DNA of 64,000 bases from contig JAUQQK010000005.1 of assembly GCA_030549905.1 (NCBI GenBank), positions 1 through 64,000 on the forward strand. The letters run 5' to 3'. Positions 43,541 through 51,820 of the stretch are shown piece after piece. The notes below the pieces were generated by a model. It saw only the letters and a list, made by a program, of their open reading frames with translations. It was not told the origin of the DNA and made no database searches. This DNA is from Aquificota bacterium (lineage in GTDB: Bacteria > Aquificota > Aquificia > Aquificales > Aquificaceae). Every line of letters starts with the position of its first letter. Position 1 is the first letter of the stretch. The position numbers and the translations under genes were made by a program.

Positions 43541-44658
43541 CACCTTCCTCCTACCTTACAGCCCTCGCAGGCTTTTTCCAGACCTTCTACCACCACCTGC
43601 TCTCCCTCCTTAAGACCTGAAAGCACCTCCACCTTATCACCCCTTACTTCACCAAGCTTTATGAACCTAAGCTCTAAGGTGCTGTCCGGCTTTACCACCC
43701 ACACGCCGGTGAAGTCAAAACGCTTAACTACTGCTCTTTCTGGTACTAAAAGGGCTTTAACCCTTTCCGGAAGTAAAAGGTTTGCATACATGCCGCTTTT
43801 TAGACCTTCTGCCTCTTCAAGAAGGAGCTTTACTCTAAAAGTTTTTGTAGCAGGGTCTATAGAGGGGGAAACCTCTACTACCCTTCCCTTAAGGCTTTTG
43901 TTTAGAGAAGGAACCATTACCTGATACTCCTGACCCACCTTTACACTGCCGGCAAACCTTTCTGGCAGGAAAGCCTCAAAGAGGTATGGTCCAGTTTCTA
44001 TAACAAGCAAGGGATGCCCTGGCACAGCTAAGTCTCCAGGGTCTGCATTTTTGAGGACCACATATCCGGCAAAGGGTGCGGTAAGCCTTGCATAATTTAT
44101 GTTTGTGCTTACCGCCTGCTTTTGATTTTCTAAAGCCTGCACACCCGCCCTTGCCTGCTCCACCTGAGCTTTTGCGGATTCAAACTGAGCCTTTATCTGG
44201 TCAAACTCCTGCTGAGTGATGGCACCGTCTCTTAGCAGGGCAGAATACCTTTCGTAGGTCTTCCTTACCGCTTCGTAGTTAGCCAGTGCGGAGCTGTAGG
44301 CATGTCTTGCCTGCTCTACCTGTTTTTCCACCGCAGAAACCTGAGCCTGTATGTCCTGCGCATCTATAACTACAAGAAGCTGACCCTCTTTTACATACTG
44401 CCCTTCCTTGACAAGCACCTGCCTTACTCTACCCATAAGCCTGGTGGAGATTTCCGCACGCTTGTCCGCCACCACCGTACCCGTATAGGGTGTATATAGG
44501 GTATCCACCACCTCTACCCTTTCTGTCCTTATTCCTTCCACCAGCTTGCCTTCTTTGGCAACCTCACCAGCCTTTTCCTTTTTAAAGAAAAAACCTCCAA
44601 GCCAGAGCACTATCACAGCCATAGTAAGCACAAAAACCGCATACTTTAGCCTTTTCAT
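43540..44658 (-). CDS. RND periplasmic adaptor (membrane fusion protein)
   Basis: This 372-residue HlyD/AcrA-type adaptor links the permease to TolC. One N-terminal membrane anchor (AVFVLTMAVIVLWLGGFFF) is followed by the lipoyl halves EGQYVKEGQLLVVID and YARLTAPFAGYVVLKNADPG. Between them is a coiled-coil hairpin (about 85-165), and a beta-barrel and membrane-proximal domain follow. It overlaps the tolC-like gene by 4 bases (ATGA) and the permease by one. Confidence 0.92.
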   Translation of the reverse strand: MKRLKYAVFVLTMAVIVLWLGGFFFKKEKAGEVAKEGKLVEGIRTERVEVVDTLYTPYTGTVVADKRAEISTRLMGRVRQVLVKEGQYVKEGQLLVVIDAQDIQAQVSAVEKQVEQARHAYSSALANYEAVRKTYERYSALLRDGAITQQEFDQIKAQFESAKAQVEQARAGVQALENQKQAVSTNINYARLTAPFAGYVVLKNADPGDLAVPGHPLLVIETGPYLFEAFLPERFAGSVKVGQEYQVMVPSLNKSLKGRVVEVSPSIDPATKTFRVKLLLEEAEGLKSGMYANLLLPERVKALLVPERAVVKRFDFTGVWVVKPDSTLELRFIKLGEVRGDKVEVLSGLKEGEQVVVEGLEKACEGCKVGGR

Positions 44659-45965
44659 TTTAGAACCTCCTCAAGCCTGCCAAGGGCATATAAAAGCTCC
44701 GCATATGCCTTATGGCATGCGTTTATTGCCTGAAGCCTCTCTAAACGGGCTCTGTCAAGCTCTGTCTGAGCGTCTAAGATGTCTACCATTCTTGCGAGCC
44801 CGTTTCTGTATCTTGTTTCCATAACCCTTAAGACCTCTTTGCTTGCCCTGACCCTCTCCTGTGCAGACCTGAGCATATCCTGAGAGTTTTCATATTCAGT
44901 AAAAGCCTTCCTTGCTTCTAAAAGAGCCATATCCTTCATAAACTTCAGCCTTTCCTCAAGACTTGCCTTTCTTTCAAGGTTTGCCTGAGCCCTTCTAAGT
45001 GTGGAAAGACCAGTGTCAAAGCTCCACGTGAGACCAACGCCAAACATGTAGCCTCCACCATCAGCTCCAAAGGGATAGTTTTTTGAGTTTAAAGAATACT
45101 GGGCAAAGGCATATATGTGTGGAAGGTTATCAGAAAGCACAAACTTGTAGCTTTCCTTAAGACCCTTTATTCTCTCCTCCATAGCCCTTATATCCTTTCT
45201 TTCCCTTATAGCCTCCTCAAGGTTTATCTGCCCCACAGAAGGACACATGTTTAGTTCTTGCACCTCAAAGTCTCCTAAGGACTTACCCATTACTGTTTCA
45301 AGAGCTTTTTTTGCAAGCTTATATCCCCTCTCCGCCTTTTGCAGGTTTTCCTCCACCTTGGAAAGATAAACCTTAGCCCTTAAAACGTCTGAAAGAAGGG
45401 CCATGCCTGTCCTGTACATGCTCTCTGCGAGCCTTACATGCTCCTGCGCATCCTTTACCGCCTGCTCTGATACCTTAATGCTTTCCTTTGCAAGCACCGC
45501 ATCCGCATAAGCCTTATAAACTTCCTTTATTACCTCTTCCTCGCTTCTTTTTGCGGACATACTAACAGCCTTATATTCATAGCTTGCCATACTCCTCATG
45601 GATTGTAGCTTTCCACCAAGCCATATGGGTACCTCAAGGGTGAGCTTTGTTTCAAAGTTGTTAATGGCGGAGGGGTTGTTAAGTTTTGCGGGGTCAAAGT
45701 CCTGCATGGAAATTCTTTCCTGGTTAAGCCTTGTCATGAAGGCATATACGGGTATGTCGGTGCGCGTGTAAGTTTCCTCCAGCTTAAGGCGTGGGAAAAG
45801 GGCTCCCTGTGCGGCTTTTAGTTCAAGCTCCTGAGCCTTCACCTCTCTGCTTGCAGACTTTATCATATGACTGTTCTTCAAGGCGGTTTCAATGGCTTCT
45901 TTAAGGCTTAACTCTCCTGCACTTCCCAGATAAAAGCCTATCAGTATAAAAAGCAGTATCCACAT
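44655..45965 (-). CDS. TolC-family outer membrane efflux protein
   Basis: This 436-residue outer membrane channel has a signal peptide (1-16, ending LGSAG). Two repeats of the OEP helical barrel contain LSLKEAIETALKNSHMIKSA and NLEEAIRERKDIRAME. Long heptad helices include RYRNGLARMVDILDAQTELD, the classic TolC repeat motif. It is first in the three-gene efflux operon. An AT-rich upstream region (TATAATTATATA) offers a -10; TATACT lies 8 bases before the ATG. Confidence 0.92.
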   Translation of the reverse strand: MWILLFILIGFYLGSAGELSLKEAIETALKNSHMIKSASREVKAQELELKAAQGALFPRLKLEETYTRTDIPVYAFMTRLNQERISMQDFDPAKLNNPSAINNFETKLTLEVPIWLGGKLQSMRSMASYEYKAVSMSAKRSEEEVIKEVYKAYADAVLAKESIKVSEQAVKDAQEHVRLAESMYRTGMALLSDVLRAKVYLSKVEENLQKAERGYKLAKKALETVMGKSLGDFEVQELNMCPSVGQINLEEAIRERKDIRAMEERIKGLKESYKFVLSDNLPHIYAFAQYSLNSKNYPFGADGGGYMFGVGLTWSFDTGLSTLRRAQANLERKASLEERLKFMKDMALLEARKAFTEYENSQDMLRSAQERVRASKEVLRVMETRYRNGLARMVDILDAQTELDRARLERLQAINACHKAYAELLYALGRLEEVLK

Positions 45966-46005
45966 GACTTATAAGTATATAATTATATAATTAATTTCTT
46001 ATTTG

Positions 46006-46599
46006 TCAAGTACTGAACAGCTTTTGTATTACCTTAATAACATAAAGTCTTATTTGTGTGGCGCTTGCGTCGTCAATTTCAACCTCAAAGGCAAGCCTTG
46101 TCGTGTGAGGGTTATCTTCAAGGACACCTACGAGCCGTGCCTTGCCAAAAATACCAGAAAGCTCTTCCCTGCCTGCAAACTTAAATTCCACCACCTTACC
46201 GATTAACTCCGCAGGAATGTAAGGGTCTGCGGATATTATAGAGAAACCCGCTTCTGACACATCAAAGGGCTCAAAGGCTCTTAAAACTCCATCCATCTTT
46301 ATAAGCACCGTAAAGCGGTATTCTTCCAACACGGGCGCCCTTGGCTTTGTCCTGTCTCCAAGCTTTCCCTCTCCTGCGTAAAAGGGATTAACTATCAGGC
46401 TTTCGTTCTTACCCACCACACGAGCAGGAAGAACAAAACCCGCATACCCTATGTTGACTATATCTCCCAATAAGACAAATCTTCTAACTAAGGGCGTCAT
46501 GGAAAGGTATAGCTTTCCATCTTCATACTTTAACTTTTCCAGCCTTGAATGGAAAAGCACTTTTTCTTCCAGAACCTTATAAAGTTCCACTTGCTTCAA
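46006..46599 (-). CDS. PilZ-domain protein (probable c-di-GMP receptor)
   Basis: This 197-residue protein has an N-terminal YcgR-like beta region (about 1-78) and a C-terminal PilZ domain. The cyclic-di-GMP motifs are complete: RTKPR (83-87, RxxxR) and DVSEAG (113-118, DxSxxG). It overlaps murF by 23 bases and is close to an HD-GYP/GGDEF gene (47903-48995), so a local c-di-GMP circuit is plausible. The target (motility, adhesion or envelope synthesis) is not visible. Confidence 0.78.
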   Translation of the reverse strand: MKQVELYKVLEEKVLFHSRLEKLKYEDGKLYLSMTPLVRRFVLLGDIVNIGYAGFVLPARVVGKNESLIVNPFYAGEGKLGDRTKPRAPVLEEYRFTVLIKMDGVLRAFEPFDVSEAGFSIISADPYIPAELIGKVVEFKFAGREELSGIFGKARLVGVLEDNPHTTRLAFEVEIDDASATQIRLYVIKVIQKLFST

Positions 46600-47893
46600 G
46601 GTATAGCCCTCCCAAAAGCTCTTCCATCCTCATACCTCTTGAACCCTTGAAAAGCATAACAGCTTTTTCCGGCATATGTGCCTTTAAAAAATCAAGAAGC
46701 TCCTCCCTGCTGTTAAAATGCCATGCATTGCTCGAATGCCTCTTGCACTCTTCATAGGCGTATCTCATCATATCCCCGTAAAAGAGGCAGAGGTCTATGC
46801 CAAGCTCCGCGCATAGCCTTCCCACTTCCCTATGGTAGTGAGCTGAGTTCTCACCGAGCTCTAACATATCACCAAGCACTGCAATTTTATAGCCTTCTAA
46901 CAGGCTAAGGGTTTCAAGGGCTTTTCTTACAGAAGGAGGGTTGGCGTTGTAGGTGTCATCTATGAGCACGAGACCTTCCCTTTTAATAACCCTGAACCTG
47001 CCCTCTACAGGATTGAACTTAGACAGCTCTTTCCCTAAGCTCTTCCAGTCCAGTTTAAGTGCCTGCAGTATGCCAAAGACGCAGAGAGCATTTTCCACCA
47101 CCGCAAGGCTTGGGACTGGTATAAAAAAGCCTTCACCTTCTACAGAGAAGCTCACGCCCTCCACGGAAAGCCTTATATCCTTTGCCTTAAGAGGCTCTTC
47201 TCCAAAAATAACTCTGTTTTTTAGCTGGTAGCAGTGAGAGACATAAGAGGGCAGAACTCCCGCATGGTCCTCCTCCATGTCCAAAAAGACTTCTCCGTTT
47301 CCCAAGACCACATCATCAAGGCACCCAAAGGTTTCAAGATGCTCCTCACCTATGGCAGTTATGGCTCTAACATGAGGCTTTACTACCTCCACAAGCCTTT
47401 TCACGTCCCCCCTCTGGCTTGCCCCAAGCTCCACCACCCAGTAATCACAGTCTTTGTCAAAGTTTGCCAGAGAAAGGGGCACCCCTACCTGTGAGTTAAA
47501 GTTCTTTGGCGTCTTGCAAACTTTACCCACCTTTGAGAGCAGAAAGGCGGCCATCTCTTTGGTGGTGGTCTTTCCAGCAGAGCCTGTTATAGCTACCACC
47601 TTCCCCCTGAAGTTTTCCCTTTTCCAGAGGGCAAACCTTCTTAGAGCCTGAAGGCTATCCTCCACCACAACCTGCGGCACATCTACTGGAAGCTCCCTCT
47701 CACACAGAAGACCTGCCGCACCCCTTTTTACAGCCTCACGGGCAAAGTCATGCCCGTCATGCACCCTGCCCCTGAGTGCTACAAAAAGCTGACCCTTTTC
47801 TACCTGCCTGCTGTCTATGTTAAAACCTCTGAAACTTGCAGGATTTCCCTTATGCCTTCCTCCCACTATGCGGGCTAACTCAAGGGTGTCCAT
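46577..47893 (-). CDS. murF: UDP-N-acetylmuramoyl-tripeptide--D-Ala-D-Ala ligase
   Basis: MurF adds D-Ala-D-Ala to the peptidoglycan precursor in the cytoplasm. The 438-residue protein has the N-terminal UDP-binding domain (FNIDSRQVEKGQLFVAL), the ATP-binding AITGSAGKTTTKEM with the adjacent KTPKNFNSQVGVPL, the ELGAS motif and DDTYNANPPS. TATAAT lies 8 bases before the ATG and no Shine-Dalgarno sequence is seen. It is followed by the overlapping PilZ gene rather than by other mur genes. Confidence 0.95.
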   Translation of the reverse strand: MDTLELARIVGGRHKGNPASFRGFNIDSRQVEKGQLFVALRGRVHDGHDFAREAVKRGAAGLLCERELPVDVPQVVVEDSLQALRRFALWKRENFRGKVVAITGSAGKTTTKEMAAFLLSKVGKVCKTPKNFNSQVGVPLSLANFDKDCDYWVVELGASQRGDVKRLVEVVKPHVRAITAIGEEHLETFGCLDDVVLGNGEVFLDMEEDHAGVLPSYVSHCYQLKNRVIFGEEPLKAKDIRLSVEGVSFSVEGEGFFIPVPSLAVVENALCVFGILQALKLDWKSLGKELSKFNPVEGRFRVIKREGLVLIDDTYNANPPSVRKALETLSLLEGYKIAVLGDMLELGENSAHYHREVGRLCAELGIDLCLFYGDMMRYAYEECKRHSSNAWHFNSREELLDFLKAHMPEKAVMLFKGSRGMRMEELLGGLYLEASGTL

Positions 47894-47902
47894 GCGTTTA
47901 AA

Positions 47903-48995
47903 TTATACATTTTCAAGAAGCCTTTTCTTCGTGAAAGCAAAAATCCTTTCAAGCACCTCCTGATAACTGGAAAAGCTCTCTGGATAGCTCATCTGCAGGT
48001 AGCTTATTTCAACACCAAGGCTATGCATACTCCTTTCTACACCCTTTACCTTTTCTGGAGGTGGTATGTAGGGAGCAATGACCGCAAACTCATCACCCCC
48101 TATGCGGAATATGACGGGGCTCATGATATCAATTACCTCCTCCTTCATGAGCTTGAGTATAACTTCCCTTATATCATGCATGGCACAGCATTCAAGGTTT
48201 ATAGCCCAGACGAGGCTTCTGAGCACCTCATTTCCAGCTTCCCAGCCCCTCTCAAGGTTTATCTGGGAAAGGTTTTTAATGTCAAAGATGGTAAGGCAGA
48301 AGCTTTCCCTTTGCTCCATAAAGGCTTTTAAGGAGGGCAGGAAGAGGTCGCCCTTTATTGCACTCGTGGGGTCCATGTATTGAAAGCTCCATCTGACCTT
48401 TTCTATCTCACTGTTTACTTTGGACAGGAAGGCTGGAACGGAAGTGAGCTTTTTCAAAACCCTTATGGCATAAGGGACTATAGAGGGGTCAAAGTGTGTG
48501 CCCGCAAGCTCCTCAAGTTCTCTGAAGGCTTCTTCCCAGCTTTTTGCCCTTTTGTATATTCTTCTTGCGGTCATCGCCTCAAAAGAGTCTGCAACAGTGT
48601 ATATCCTTGCAAGGAGGGGTATGTCTTCAGCCCTTTTTCCAAAGGGATATCCGGTGCCGTCATATTTTTCCTGATGGTATAAAAGCACCTGCATTGATTT
48701 TTTCTGGTAGTCCTGCGTGCTTTAGCATCTCAGCTCCCAGCTTAACATGTAGCTTCATTATCTCAAACTCCTCGGGCGTTAGCCTGCCCGGTTTTAAAAG
48801 TATTACATCCGGTATGGCTATTTTACCTATGTCATGAACCATACCGCCGATCCTTAACAGCTCAAGTTCTTCCTCTGTCAAAGCCATCTCTTTGCCTATC
48901 TCCAGAGCATAATATACACCCCTCTCTGTGTGTCCCCTTGTATATACATCTCTATACTCAAGAAACTGCAAGAAGGATTCTATGATTTGTTTCAT
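47903..48995 (-). pseudogene. HD-GYP / GGDEF cyclic-di-GMP protein split by a frameshift
   Basis: Two consecutive frames together make one protein. The first (48995-48660, 111 codons) carries HD at 54-55 ([12 protein letters not shown]), LKPGRLT and [17 protein letters not shown]. It then ends in unrelated residues. The second (from 48694) resumes exactly with [16 protein letters not shown], the GYP motif, then [14 protein letters not shown] and a GGDEF domain with RIGGDEFAV. Removing one A from a run of six (minus strand, 48698-48703) rejoins them as [11 protein letters not shown]. The protein would hydrolyse and possibly make or sense c-di-GMP. It could be a true pseudogene, a slippage-expressed gene or a sequencing error. 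Confidence 0.75.
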
Positions 48996-49051
48996 GGTTT
49001 AAAATTGATTCTCTCCACCCTTCTATGTATGATAAAACTCAGCAAGAAACC

Positions 49052-50236
49052 TCATAATTTATCCTCCAGTCCTCTAAACCATAGAAGGGTCAGAATAAGC
49101 CAGCCTATTGATGTTAAAAGTCCTATTTTAGTAAGATATTCATGCCCACCCTTTAGTGCAAAGCCTCCCCATATGCCCCCCAAGAAGGCTCCAAGAAACT
49201 GCGTGGTGTTAAAAAAGCCCAAGGAAAGACCTCTTATATCCTTATGCGTTAGCCTTGTAAGGAGAGAGGGAACAACAGGTTCAAGGAAGTGAAAGCCAAG
49301 AAAGAAGAAAAAGACCATAAGCACGAGCCCGAGAAAGTTTCCAAAGACCTCATGAACCAAAAAGGCGAAGCCCAGAGATAGTATGCCAGCCAAAAAGACA
49401 TGCTTGAACTTCTTCTTCTTTTCAGCAAAGATTACAGCAGGCACCATCAGAAGCATGGATAATAGCACTGCAGGCAGGTATATCTCCCAGTGTTTCACCT
49501 TTGGAAAGCTATAGGTATAAACCAGCTCGTAGGGAACAAGGGTAAATATGCCCACCATGTAGGCATGTAGGAGGGCTATGGAAAGGTTTAAAAAAAGCTG
49601 GTCCTTACTCTTTATAAGCAAGGAAAAGTTTCTCAAGGAAGGTTTTATCTCCCTGTCTCGGGCATGCTCCTTTGGCTCTGGCACGGTAAAGGCTATGAGA
49701 AAAACCACAAGAAGGCTCAGCAGGGCAGTTGTGAAAAATATGAAAGGCACTCCAAACCTGCCCGCCAAGGGCGGTGCTATCACAAGGCTCAGGGCGAAGG
49801 TTAGCCCTATGGAGGCACCTATGGTGGCAAAGGCTCTTGTTCTTATTTCCTCTCTTGTCAGGTCCGCCGATAGAGCCACCATGGCGGAGGAGACAGCTCC
49901 AAAGCCCTGCACAAAGCGGGCAAAGACCATGCTCCATATGTTAGATACAAGCCCTGCCATTATACTGCCAAGAGCATAGCTCAGCATACCAAAGACTATA
50001 ACAGGCTTCCTGCCGTATTTGTCCGAGAGGTATCCGAAGGGTATCTGAAGAAGAGCCTGGGCAAGCCCGTAGATACCTATAGCCAGGCCTATACTTTCTG
50101 GGCTTGCGCCTTCAAGGGTTTTAAGGTAGGGGGAAAGGACGGGAAGAAGCAGGAAAAGACCCAGCATACGCACCACAACCGCAAAGCTTATGATAAGAAC
50201 CACCTTTTTTTCCTGAGGTGTAAATCCCTTAAACAT
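49052..50236 (-). CDS. Major facilitator superfamily transporter
   Basis: This 394-residue protein has about twelve hydrophobic helices. The loop 2-3 MFS signature is present as GYLSDKYGRKPVI, and GLAIGIYGLAQALLQIPFG precedes it. The helix 4 and 5 region has FVQGFGAVSSAMVA. It resembles YajR-type drug/metabolite exporters without the C-terminal domain. The ATG at 50236 (rather than GTG at 50239) overlaps the pheS stop by one base, so it is translated with pheS. The substrate is unknown. Confidence 0.88.
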   Translation of the reverse strand: MFKGFTPQEKKVVLIISFAVVVRMLGLFLLLPVLSPYLKTLEGASPESIGLAIGIYGLAQALLQIPFGYLSDKYGRKPVIVFGMLSYALGSIMAGLVSNIWSMVFARFVQGFGAVSSAMVALSADLTREEIRTRAFATIGASIGLTFALSLVIAPPLAGRFGVPFIFFTTALLSLLVVFLIAFTVPEPKEHARDREIKPSLRNFSLLIKSKDQLFLNLSIALLHAYMVGIFTLVPYELVYTYSFPKVKHWEIYLPAVLLSMLLMVPAVIFAEKKKKFKHVFLAGILSLGFAFLVHEVFGNFLGLVLMVFFFFLGFHFLEPVVPSLLTRLTHKDIRGLSLGFFNTTQFLGAFLGGIWGGFALKGGHEYLTKIGLLTSIGWLILTLLWFRGLEDKL

Positions 50237-51252
50237 CACACAAACTGCCTCAAAAACCTAAGGTCGTTTTCAAAAAAGAGCTTTATGTTGTCTATGCCAA
50301 AGTATAACATGGCAAGCCTTTCCACACCCATGCCGAAGGCAAAGCCCTGATAAACCTCCGGGTCAATATGGCAGTTTTCCAGCACTTGAGGATGCACCAT
50401 GCCACACCCCATTACCTCCAGCCAGCCCGTGTGCTTGCATACCCTGCAACCCTCACCACCACATATGACACAGCCAATATCCACCTCCGCAGAAGGCTCT
50501 GTAAAGGGAAAGTAGGAGGCTCTAAAACGCACGGGCACATGCACCTCAAAGAACTCTCTCAGGAAGGTTTCAATGGTGTATTTCATATGTTTGAAGCTTA
50601 TGTGCTTGTCCACTGCCAGCCCTTCCACCTGATGGAACATGGGCGAGTGGGTGGGGTCGTCGTCCCTTCTGTACACCCTGCCCGGTGCTATCACATATAT
50701 GGGTGGCTTTTGAGAGAGCATAACCCTTATCTGCACGGGGGATGTATGGGTCCTCAGAAGGTAGCCCTCCCGGTTTATGTAGAAGGTATCCTGCATGTCC
50801 CTTGCCGGGTGCTCCTTTGGAATGTTCAGAAGGTCAAAGTTATAGGCTTCCAGTTCTATTTCAGGACCTTCCGCCACCGAAAAGCCCATGGAGGTAAGTA
50901 TGTCTTTAACTCTTTGAATGGTCAAGCTTATAGGATGGTAAGCTCCAATTTTAGGCTCAAGGGGGATGCTTAAATCTACCCATTCTTTCAGTAGCCTCTC
51001 CTGAAGCTCTCTCTTCCTTATCTCCTCTTCCTTTTCCTTAAAAAGCTTCTCCGCATACTCTTTTAGGCTGTTTACCGCAGAACCATACTCCCTTCTCTTC
51101 TCTAAGGGAACCTTTTTAATATCCCCTATGGCAAGACTTATTATGCCCTTTTTACCAATATACTTAGCCTTTAACTCCTGCAGCTCCTGAAGGCTTTCTA
51201 CCTTTGAAAGCTCCTTTTCTAAGCTGAGCCTTATTTCTTCCGTATCTATCAT
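50236..51252 (-). CDS. pheS: Phenylalanine--tRNA ligase alpha subunit
   Basis: PheS charges tRNA-Phe as an alpha2-beta2 enzyme. The 338-residue protein has the N-terminal coiled coil (about 1-85) and class II motifs. These include [32 protein letters not shown] (motif 2 region), PGRVYRRD and the motif 3 segment [11 protein letters not shown]. Cysteines in [12 protein letters not shown] are typical. It overlaps rplT by 4 bases (ATGA). pheT is not in the window. Confidence 0.96.
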   Translation of the reverse strand: MIDTEEIRLSLEKELSKVESLQELQELKAKYIGKKGIISLAIGDIKKVPLEKRREYGSAVNSLKEYAEKLFKEKEEEIRKRELQERLLKEWVDLSIPLEPKIGAYHPISLTIQRVKDILTSMGFSVAEGPEIELEAYNFDLLNIPKEHPARDMQDTFYINREGYLLRTHTSPVQIRVMLSQKPPIYVIAPGRVYRRDDDPTHSPMFHQVEGLAVDKHISFKHMKYTIETFLREFFEVHVPVRFRASYFPFTEPSAEVDIGCVICGGEGCRVCKHTGWLEVMGCGMVHPQVLENCHIDPEVYQGFAFGMGVERLAMLYFGIDNIKLFFENDLRFLRQFV

Positions 51253-51608
51253 ACAGCCTGTGCGAGGGCTGACTTTACCCTTTCAACTACCTTGGCGAAG
51301 CCTTCTGGGTCTCTTACTGCCATCTCCGCCAGCATCTTTCTGTTTAGGTTTATACCAGCCTTTTCAAGACCATTGATAAACCTGCTGTAGGAAAGTCCAT
51401 GAAGCCTTACCGCTGCGTTTATACGGGCAATCCAAAGCCTTCTGAACTGTCTTTTTCTCTGTTTTCTGTCCCTGTATTGATATTGCAGTGCTCTGAAAAC
51501 GTACTCCTTTGCCCTTCTGTAAACGTTTTTCCTCTGACCTCTAAAGCCCTTAGCCAGCTTCAGTATCTTTTTCTTAAACTTCCTTGAAGAAGGTCCCTTT
51601 ACACGCAT
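51249..51608 (-). CDS. rplT: 50S ribosomal protein L20
   Basis: L20 binds 23S rRNA early in 50S assembly and is an autoregulator in some bacteria. The 119-residue basic protein has [39 protein letters not shown] and [24 protein letters not shown] precedes the ATG. It is the first gene of rplT-pheS-MFS; the usual infC and rpmI partners are not upstream, where the PEBP gene begins divergently. Confidence 0.97.
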   Translation of the reverse strand: MRVKGPSSRKFKKKILKLAKGFRGQRKNVYRRAKEYVFRALQYQYRDRKQRKRQFRRLWIARINAAVRLHGLSYSRFINGLEKAGINLNRKMLAEMAVRDPEGFAKVVERVKSALAQAV

Positions 51609-51621
51609 CCTTTACCTCCAG

Positions 51622-51643
51622 ACCTGTCTATTATAACACAGGT
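51622..51643 (-). promoter_or_regulatory. rplT promoter with flanking inverted repeat (possible operator)
   Basis: On the minus strand TATAAT (51630-51635) precedes the rplT leader of about 20 bases. It is flanked by ACCTGT (51622-51627) and ACAGGT (51638-51643), an inverted repeat with a 10-base centre holding the -10. The -35 is weak. The divergent PEBP -10 starts at 51645. Confidence 0.45.
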
Positions 51644-51644
51644 T

Positions 51645-51650
51645 TATAAT
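51645..51650 (+). promoter_or_regulatory. TATAAT box 6 nt before the interrupted PEBP gene
   Basis: TATAAT, then TTTGCT, then ATG at 51657. This is the same start-proximal arrangement as at accA, gmk and the DsbC-like gene, and supports the ATG at 51657 as a real gene start. Confidence 0.5.
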
Positions 51651-51656
51651 TTTGCT

Positions 51657-51722
51657 ATGGGGTGGTTAATAAGAAGTTTATTGGGCATGCTGGCTTTTAG
51701 TTTAGTCTTTTCAGGAGGTTAG
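51657..51722 (+). pseudogene. 5' fragment of the PEBP gene: signal peptide interrupted by the TnpB element
   Basis: From ATG 51657 the frame encodes a signal peptide-like segment (MGWLIRSLLG, then MLAFSLVFSGG) and stops at TAG 51720-51722. That stop is formed where the element begins after AGGAGG (51713-51718). If the element (about 51719-53421) is removed, the frame continues as SGGKSMKVISAAF into the PEBP domain at 53429. The leaderless-type promoter lies upstream. It is therefore read as the 5' part of that gene, disrupted by insertion. Confidence 0.6.
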
Positions 51723-51820
51723 CAACAGTTGGCAAAAATTGTAACAAAGCGTATATTTATGCTTGAAGTGTAGCGAATGTTATTAAGTGTAAAAAAGATA
51801 AAGGAAGGGCTGACAGTAGC

